This document shows positions 6,161 to 9,705 of a stretch of 9,705 nt of DNA, in pieces. The stretch covers positions 1-9,705 of the forward strand of contig CAZZFQ010000055.1 in assembly GCA_964653695.1 (NCBI GenBank). Direction: 5' to 3'. Position numbers and translations under genes: made by a program. Numbering within the stretch: position 1 is the stretch's first letter; every line of letters begins with the position of its first letter. The stretch comes from JALHTG01 sp964653695 (lineage in GTDB: Archaea > Thermoproteota > Bathyarchaeia > 40CM-2-53-6 > JALHTG01). The notes below the pieces were generated by a model. That model was not told where the DNA came from and did not search any database. It saw nothing but the letters and a program-made list of their open reading frames with translations.

Positions 6161-7221
6161 GTGAGATTCCTGGAGCTGGTTTTTCTTGGCACGAGCGGAA
6201 GCATGCCTACAAGAGAGAGGAATCTGCCTTCAGTCGTAGCCAAGTATGGCTCGGAGCTTTTGATGTTTGATTGCGGAGAAGGCACGCAGAGGCAGATGGG
6301 CTTGGCGAAGCTGAGTCCCGCTAAGAAGATGAAGATTTTCATTTCGCATATGCACAGTGACCACGTTCTCGGCTTGCCGGGGCTTCTTCAATCTATGGCA
6401 CTTCTTGGAAGGCAGAACAGCCTGGAGATCTTTGGACCAAGGGGGATCAGAGAATTTGTTGAGGTAGTGAATGAGACAGTTCAGTTCAACCTCACATTCC
6501 CTGTGCATATCCACGAAGTGAAGGCCGGAAAGATTGATGACGAGGAACGATATGAGATTCATGCAGCACGGGCGGACCACGTCATACCATGCATCGCATA
6601 TTCTTTCACGGAGAAACCTAGGCCGGGGAAATTCCACGTTCAAATGGCCAGGAGACTTGAGGTTCCTGAGGGCCCTCTATGGAAGAGGCTCCAGATGGGG
6701 AAGACCGTGAGGGTCAAAGGGAAGAAGATTGATTCTCGCCTTGTTGTAGGTCCCTCCAAGCCCGGGACTAAGATCATCTATGCCACGGATACTCGGCCTA
6801 GCCATCGAATTGCTACGTTAGCTTCGAAGGCTGATGTTCTGATTCANNNNNNNNNNNNNNNNNNNNNNNNNNNNNNNNNNNNNNNNNNNNNNNNNNNNNN
6901 NNNNNNNNNNNNNNNNNNNNNNNNNNNNNNNNNNNNNNNNNNNNNNCTCGGCCTAGCCATCGAATTGCTACGTTAGCTTCGAAGGCTGATGTTCTGATTC
7001 ATGATGGAACTTTCGATAGTTCCTTGGAGGGTAGGGCGAGGCCGGATGGGCATTCCACTGCGGCGGAGGCTGCGAAGGTTGCCAAAGCGGCAAATGTACG
7101 AAAGCTCGTGCTGACTCATATCAGCGCTAGGTATAGGGATCCTTCAGTTCTGCTCAAGGAGGCAAGGAGGATATTTCGGAATACGGTTGTGGCTCGTGAC
7201 CTCATGATTATGGAGCTCTAG
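6161..7221 (+). CDS. rnz: Ribonuclease Z (tRNA 3' endonuclease), interrupted by assembly gap
   Basis: RNase Z cuts the 3' trailer from tRNA precursors and is a zinc metallo-beta-lactamase-fold enzyme. Before the gap it shows FLGTSGSMPT at the N-terminus, FDCGEGTQRQM, the zinc motif HMHSDH (63-68), ADHVIP with His140, the exosite-type GPLWKRLQMGKTV (about 173-185) and YATDT with Asp210. After the gap come HDGTF, DGHST and LVLTHISARY with the last ligand His. The two halves are in different frames as given, because the 100 Ns and a 55-base duplicate add 155 bases; removing them joins ...ADVLI-HDGTF... seamlessly into about 301 residues, the normal length. The GTG at 6161 is chosen because it places the core motif four residues in; TTG 6158 or 6140 are alternatives. 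It lies in an operon with the tRNA methyltransferase, and its stop overlaps the convergent TIM-barrel gene by 14 bases. Confidence 0.93.
6792..7001 (+). repeat. Exact 55-base direct repeat flanking the N run (contig overlap, not biology)
   Basis: Bases 6792-6846, immediately before the Ns, are identical to 6947-7001, immediately after them. Copy 1 runs up to the gap and copy 2 starts at it, which is the pattern of two contigs sharing a terminal overlap that were scaffolded instead of merged. A 55-base overlap equals a common de Bruijn k-mer size. Collapsing the repeat restores the RNase Z frame, so I regard it as one locus counted twice. Confidence 0.95.
6847..6946. other. Assembly gap of 100 Ns
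   Basis: There are exactly 100 ambiguous bases, a conventional placeholder length rather than a measured distance. The flanking 55-base identity indicates that the true gap is negative, meaning the contigs overlap, so no sequence is likely to be missing here. Confidence 0.98.
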
Positions 7222-7996
7222 AAAGACTTAGGAGTTGTTGAAGTCGCTCTAGGCTGGCTTCAATTCCTTTTGTTGATTCTACGACAATAGTTCGACACGA
7301 GGTCTGCCTGATCTTTTGAGCAACGGTACGCCAATTGACCGTGCCATGTCCTATCTCTTCGTGGGAGTCACGGTTCCCTTGATTGTCGTGCGCATGAATG
7401 TGGGCAATCTGTGCGCTGAATCTGTCAAGAAATGTCGAGACTTCTCCTGCTGTGTTTGCGTGTCCGATGTCGAGAACGATTTTGAAGCTTTCCCATCCCA
7501 GTTCATCGTGGATTCGATTGAAGGATTCATGATCATTCATCAGAGCTGAATAGCCTTTCGGCATGTTCTCCAAGCACAGCTGCACGCCCGTATCTTTGGC
7601 GAACGCCGCTAGTCTTGCTATCGCGTCAACGTTGAGTCTCCATTCTTCGATTGGGTAGAAGCTCGTGAGTGCCCCCCGATGGCCTGGGTGTATCACCAAC
7701 GCCTCGGCTCCAAGTTGAGAGGCGTGCCGTATGGATTGCTCAAGTCGTTTTATGGCCATCTCTCGAACCTCTGGGACTAGCGACGCGATATTTACATCGG
7801 CGAACGGTGCGTGGATTGTGAATGTGAGGTTGTACAGCTCCTTCAGCTCCAGAAGGCTTTTGATTCTGTGCTCGTCGAGCTTCAGGCTGTTCTCATCGAC
7901 GACCTCCCAAAGCTTCACGTCGTGTAGCCTGATGGATTCTAGAAGGGATTTGAATGGTTTGCCTATCAGGTAAAGAGAGGAGAGTCCGATCTCCAT
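7208..7996 (-). CDS. Sugar phosphate isomerase/epimerase-like TIM-barrel protein (AP endonuclease family 2 fold)
   Basis: This 262-residue protein belongs to the xylose isomerase-like TIM-barrel superfamily, which includes sugar isomerases, epimerases and endonuclease IV. Probable metal-site segments are in the usual order: TIHAPF (His62), VIHPGH (His103), CLENM (Glu143), LDIGHANTAG (Asp176, His179), HIHAHDNQG (His201, His203) and a C-terminal VVES (Glu240). These cannot tell a sugar isomerase from a DNA-repair enzyme; the short length and the LENM/DIGH pattern favour the isomerase/epimerase side. The ATG at 7996 has GAGGG about 8 bases upstream. It is the last gene of a minus-strand unit, 30 bases after the UPF0201 gene, and its 3' end overlaps convergent rnz by 14 bases. 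The actual substrate is unknown. Confidence 0.82.
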   Translation of the reverse strand: MEIGLSSLYLIGKPFKSLLESIRLHDVKLWEVVDENSLKLDEHRIKSLLELKELYNLTFTIHAPFADVNIASLVPEVREMAIKRLEQSIRHASQLGAEALVIHPGHRGALTSFYPIEEWRLNVDAIARLAAFAKDTGVQLCLENMPKGYSALMNDHESFNRIHDELGWESFKIVLDIGHANTAGEVSTFLDRFSAQIAHIHAHDNQGNRDSHEEIGHGTVNWRTVAQKIRQTSCRTIVVESTKGIEASLERLQQLLSLSRAP

Positions 7997-8026
7997 GTCA
8001 AGTTCCCTCTCTCGTGTCTCCTTCCT

Positions 8027-8431
8027 TTATCTGGATCGAGGAGCAAGCCAGTCTATGAGGGATTCAGGGTCGTCGCAGGATATCTCGACAGTGATCGGGC
8101 CCAGAGGAGATTCCCCGGTTGGTTGCGAGAACGATATGTGATTGACGTACGCGACTTGTTTGTTTAGGTAGAAGCGGATCGTCTTTCCTGTGACGCCGGA
8201 AAATAGGATGGATCGCGCAGCGTCTCTGATTCGGTCTTGTCTGAGTAGCCCCTGAAGAAGAGCCAGAGAGTTCAGCCCATGCGCCTTGGCTCGTAACAGA
8301 AAGCTTTCTCTGCTCAGATCCGATCTTTCGATCAAGCCTTCCTTCAGCATTGCTCTCAGCGCCTTTTCGACTTTCACAGGGTCCTCCGTGGGATTCACAA
8401 CTGTCTCCACCGTAACCTCCACCCTATTCAC
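8027..8431 (-). CDS. UPF0201 family protein (RNA-binding-fold domain, PF01877-like)
   Basis: This is a small archaeal protein of unknown function whose fold resembles RNA-binding domains. It opens with VEVTVETVVNPTEDPVKVEKAL, of which NPTEDPVKV (about 13-21) is the family hallmark, and has a C-terminal beta-rich part with YVNHISF and SPLGPITVEI. Length from the GTG at 8431 is 134 residues, normal for the family. That GTG has GGAG about 10 bases upstream and overlaps the upstream gene's stop by 8 bases; the frame is open back to an ATG at 8464, and a GTG at 8422 is another option. The partner upstream is UPF0200; in Archaeoglobus (AF_1395) and Methanothermobacter (MTH_434) the two families are one fused polypeptide, so a joint function is likely. 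Confidence 0.82.
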   Translation of the reverse strand: MNRVEVTVETVVNPTEDPVKVEKALRAMLKEGLIERSDLSRESFLLRAKAHGLNSLALLQGLLRQDRIRDAARSILFSGVTGKTIRFYLNKQVAYVNHISFSQPTGESPLGPITVEISCDDPESLIDWLAPRSR

Positions 8432-8981
8432 ACGGCAAAATCTCCTCGAGAAATGCTCGGGCATCTTCTAGGAATTCTTCGATTGTATCTTCGTTCACTA
8501 TGGCCTTGTCCGCGAGAGCTATCGTTTTGCCTAGCCCTACGTTCAGTTCCCGGTAGTCTCTCGTTTCGAACTCTTGCCAAGTTACTGGATCATCTTGGCG
8601 ACCTCTTGCCTTGAGCCTTTCGAAGCGTATTTGGGGAGAGGCGTGAATTGCAACGACGGTCACGTTGCCGTAGCATTTTCGAAGCTCTTCAACTTCTTCC
8701 AGGCTTCTTGTTCCCTCGACCACGACCGTATCACATTGGGATGCGTTTATCTTCGGAACTAATCTCTTCGATATCACCGCGGGCCCTTCTTCCTCGCGTA
8801 TCTTGAGCATGACTGCCCCCATGTTAGAGGGCGTTAGCGGCATCCCTCTCTTCCTTGTCTCTTCTCTGACGATGTCTCCGCAGACAAAGATGGGGCATCC
8901 ATACTCAACGGCGACTTCAGAGAACAAGGCCTTCCCTGAGCCTGGAAGGCCTGTAGTTGCGATGATCTTTCTCACGGCCAA
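8424..8981 (-). CDS. UPF0200 family P-loop protein (nucleotide kinase / dephospho-CoA kinase-like)
   Basis: This 185-residue archaeal protein is an AAA-type nucleotide-kinase-fold member of UPF0200. It shows an N-terminal P-loop TTGLPGSGKA (about 9-18), CGDIVREETRKRGMPLTPSN (33-52), VVVEGTRSLEEV with the Walker-B-like VEG segment, AIHASPQIRFERLKARGR as the lid-type basic stretch, and RDYRELNVGLG, all matching the family. The residue after the P-loop Lys is Ala rather than Ser/Thr, which removes the usual Mg-coordinating hydroxyl. The start is a TTG at 8981 with GGTGAGG 7 bases upstream; it overlaps the upstream radical SAM gene by 10 bases. A shorter GTG start at 8975 is possible. Substrate is not known; the dephospho-CoA kinase label is by fold similarity only. 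Confidence 0.85.
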   Translation of the reverse strand: MAVRKIIATTGLPGSGKALFSEVAVEYGCPIFVCGDIVREETRKRGMPLTPSNMGAVMLKIREEEGPAVISKRLVPKINASQCDTVVVEGTRSLEEVEELRKCYGNVTVVAIHASPQIRFERLKARGRQDDPVTWQEFETRDYRELNVGLGKTIALADKAIVNEDTIEEFLEDARAFLEEILPCE

Positions 8982-9705
8982 ACTTTTTCCTCACCCTGTT
9001 CCTTCGTACGAATTCTTACCTCTCTCAATCTGTATTCCGAGGCTGCTTTGGCAAGCCCTATCAAATCAAGCCTAGTTGGGGGTGTTAGGTTCTTGAAGCT
9101 TTGGTCGAGCAGGTCCCCGTCGGGACTGAATTGCTGAAGCACGTACAGGTCTACTCCTTCGATCTCGCGGGCGATGTTTCTCACATCGATCTCTTGGTCG
9201 ATCAGCGAGGGGACTATTGTTGTTCGAGCCTCCATCGTCAGCTTCTTCCTTAGGCAAGTTTCCAGCGTGCCCTTGATGCTGCGCATTACGTCTCGATCCA
9301 AGTTCTCTAAGCCGACAACTCTGCCGTAGGATTCAGGCCTGAGCGGCGCCTTTACATCAACGGCGACATAGTCCAAGAGGTCTTCATCAGCTAGCTTGCT
9401 CACGGTCTCTGGGCTGCTGCCGTTCGTGTTCAAGAAGACTTTCAGGCCTATGCTTCTTGCTTTTCTTGCAAGATCTTTCATGGCCTCGGGTTGGAGACAA
9501 GGTTCACCGCCTGTGAAGCCTACTGCGTCGATCATGTCTGCGTTTCCCTCGATCCTCTTGTGCACGTCGGCGGTGTCCATCTCTTTTCCAGACTCGGCTG
9601 GGATCAGGCTGGCGTTCTGGCAGTAGGGGCACCTGAAGTTGCAGCCCGCAAAGAATATCATCGATGTGACTTTGCCGTACCAGTCAACCGTGGAAAGATC
9701 GACTA
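8972..9705 (-). CDS. Radical SAM protein, anaerobic ribonucleotide reductase activase-like (NrdG2/PflA type), 5' end outside window
   Basis: This is a radical SAM activase-like protein of the NrdG2 group, which is annotated as activating anaerobic ribonucleoside-triphosphate reductase by making its glycyl radical. The frame stays open from the ATG at 9661 to the right edge, and the extra residues DLSTVDWYGKVTS match the usual 'sliDyPGk.s' N-terminus before the cluster motif, so the true start is outside. The Fe-S motif CNFRCPYCQN (CxxxCxxC) follows directly, then VGFTGGEPCLQ, FLNTNGS, YVAVDVKAPL and a C-terminal LQQFSPDG segment. Its last bases overlap the UPF0200 start. No nrdD is in view, so the target may be elsewhere or be another protein. 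Classification as a PflA/NrdG-like radical SAM protein is strong; the ribonucleotide reductase link is only a family label. Confidence 0.85.
   Translation of the reverse strand, partial: VDLSTVDWYGKVTSMIFFAGCNFRCPYCQNASLIPAESGKEMDTADVHKRIEGNADMIDAVGFTGGEPCLQPEAMKDLARKARSIGLKVFLNTNGSSPETVSKLADEDLLDYVAVDVKAPLRPESYGRVVGLENLDRDVMRSIKGTLETCLRKKLTMEARTTIVPSLIDQEIDVRNIAREIEGVDLYVLQQFSPDGDLLDQSFKNLTPPTRLDLIGLAKAASEYRLREVRIRTKEQGEEKVWP
8989..8995 (-). promoter_or_regulatory. Shine-Dalgarno site for the UPF0200 gene
   Basis: GGTGAGG lies 7 bases upstream of the TTG at 8981, inside the last codons of the preceding radical SAM gene. It is a close match to the archaeal anti-Shine-Dalgarno complement (GGAGGTGA) and decides the TTG start over the later GTG at 8975. 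Confidence 0.6.

Noticed and set aside
6230..6643. 137-codon open frame on the minus strand inside rnz
   Set aside because: Antisense to the zinc-motif half of RNase Z, with no domain and no plausible ribosome site noted.
6792..7001. Direct repeat as a target-site duplication or mobile-element footprint
   Set aside because: The copies abut a 100-N placeholder exactly and collapsing them repairs a gene; 55 bases is also far longer than ordinary target duplications.
7024..7221. Separate 65-residue gene after the gap
   Set aside because: It is the C-terminal end of RNase Z (DGHST, LTHISARY) displaced in frame by the false gap.
1..9705. CRISPR array, toxin-antitoxin pair, phage or defence genes
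   Set aside because: No regularly spaced repeats, nuclease, integrase or transposase motifs were seen; all genes fit metabolic, RNA-processing or regulatory families.

Overview
The window looks like a piece of an archaeal genome, probably from a metagenome assembly. Four gene types support this: an archaeal-type tRNA m2G10 methyltransferase, a TrpB2-type tryptophan synthase beta chain, and a UPF0200 P-loop protein next to a UPF0201 RNA-binding-fold protein, a pair restricted to archaea. Promoter elements are TATA-like, and several starts are GTG or TTG. The exact lineage cannot be read from the sequence; a Bathyarchaeia-like (TACK) archaeon is my guess only. A run of exactly 100 Ns flanked by an identical 55-base overlap shows that two contigs were scaffolded here.

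Layout. (A) 1-2078, plus strand: the 3' part of a TrpB2-like PLP enzyme cut by the left edge, then a ComB-family 2-phosphosulfolactate phosphatase. (B) 2229-4772, minus strand, read right to left: a small ArsR-type winged-helix regulator, an AmmeMemoRadiSam radical SAM enzyme (AmrS) whose start lies 1 base past the regulator's stop, and a second radical SAM protein of the PflX/COG1313 type. A perfect 8+8 palindrome lies on the TATA box of this unit and looks like an autoregulatory operator. (C) 5095-7221, plus strand: the tRNA (guanine-10-N2) methyltransferase followed closely by RNase Z, two tRNA-maturation enzymes in one probable operon. RNase Z is interrupted only by the assembly gap; removing the 100 Ns and one 55-base copy restores a complete protein of about 301 residues. 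(D) 9705-7208, minus strand: an NrdG2/PflA-like radical SAM activase cut by the right edge, a UPF0200 nucleotide-kinase-like protein, a UPF0201 protein and an AP-endonuclease-2-type TIM-barrel protein. The first three overlap by a few bases and the fourth follows after 30 bases.

The clearest themes are tRNA maturation (C) and radical SAM chemistry: three separate PflA-like proteins occur in about 7.5 kb, with no glycyl radical enzyme, AMMECR1 or Memo gene in view. No CRISPR array, transposase, tRNA or rRNA was seen. The best candidates for something new are block B (regulator, two radical SAM enzymes and operator), the altered P-loop of the UPF0200 protein, and the altered active-site motifs of the TrpB2-like enzyme.
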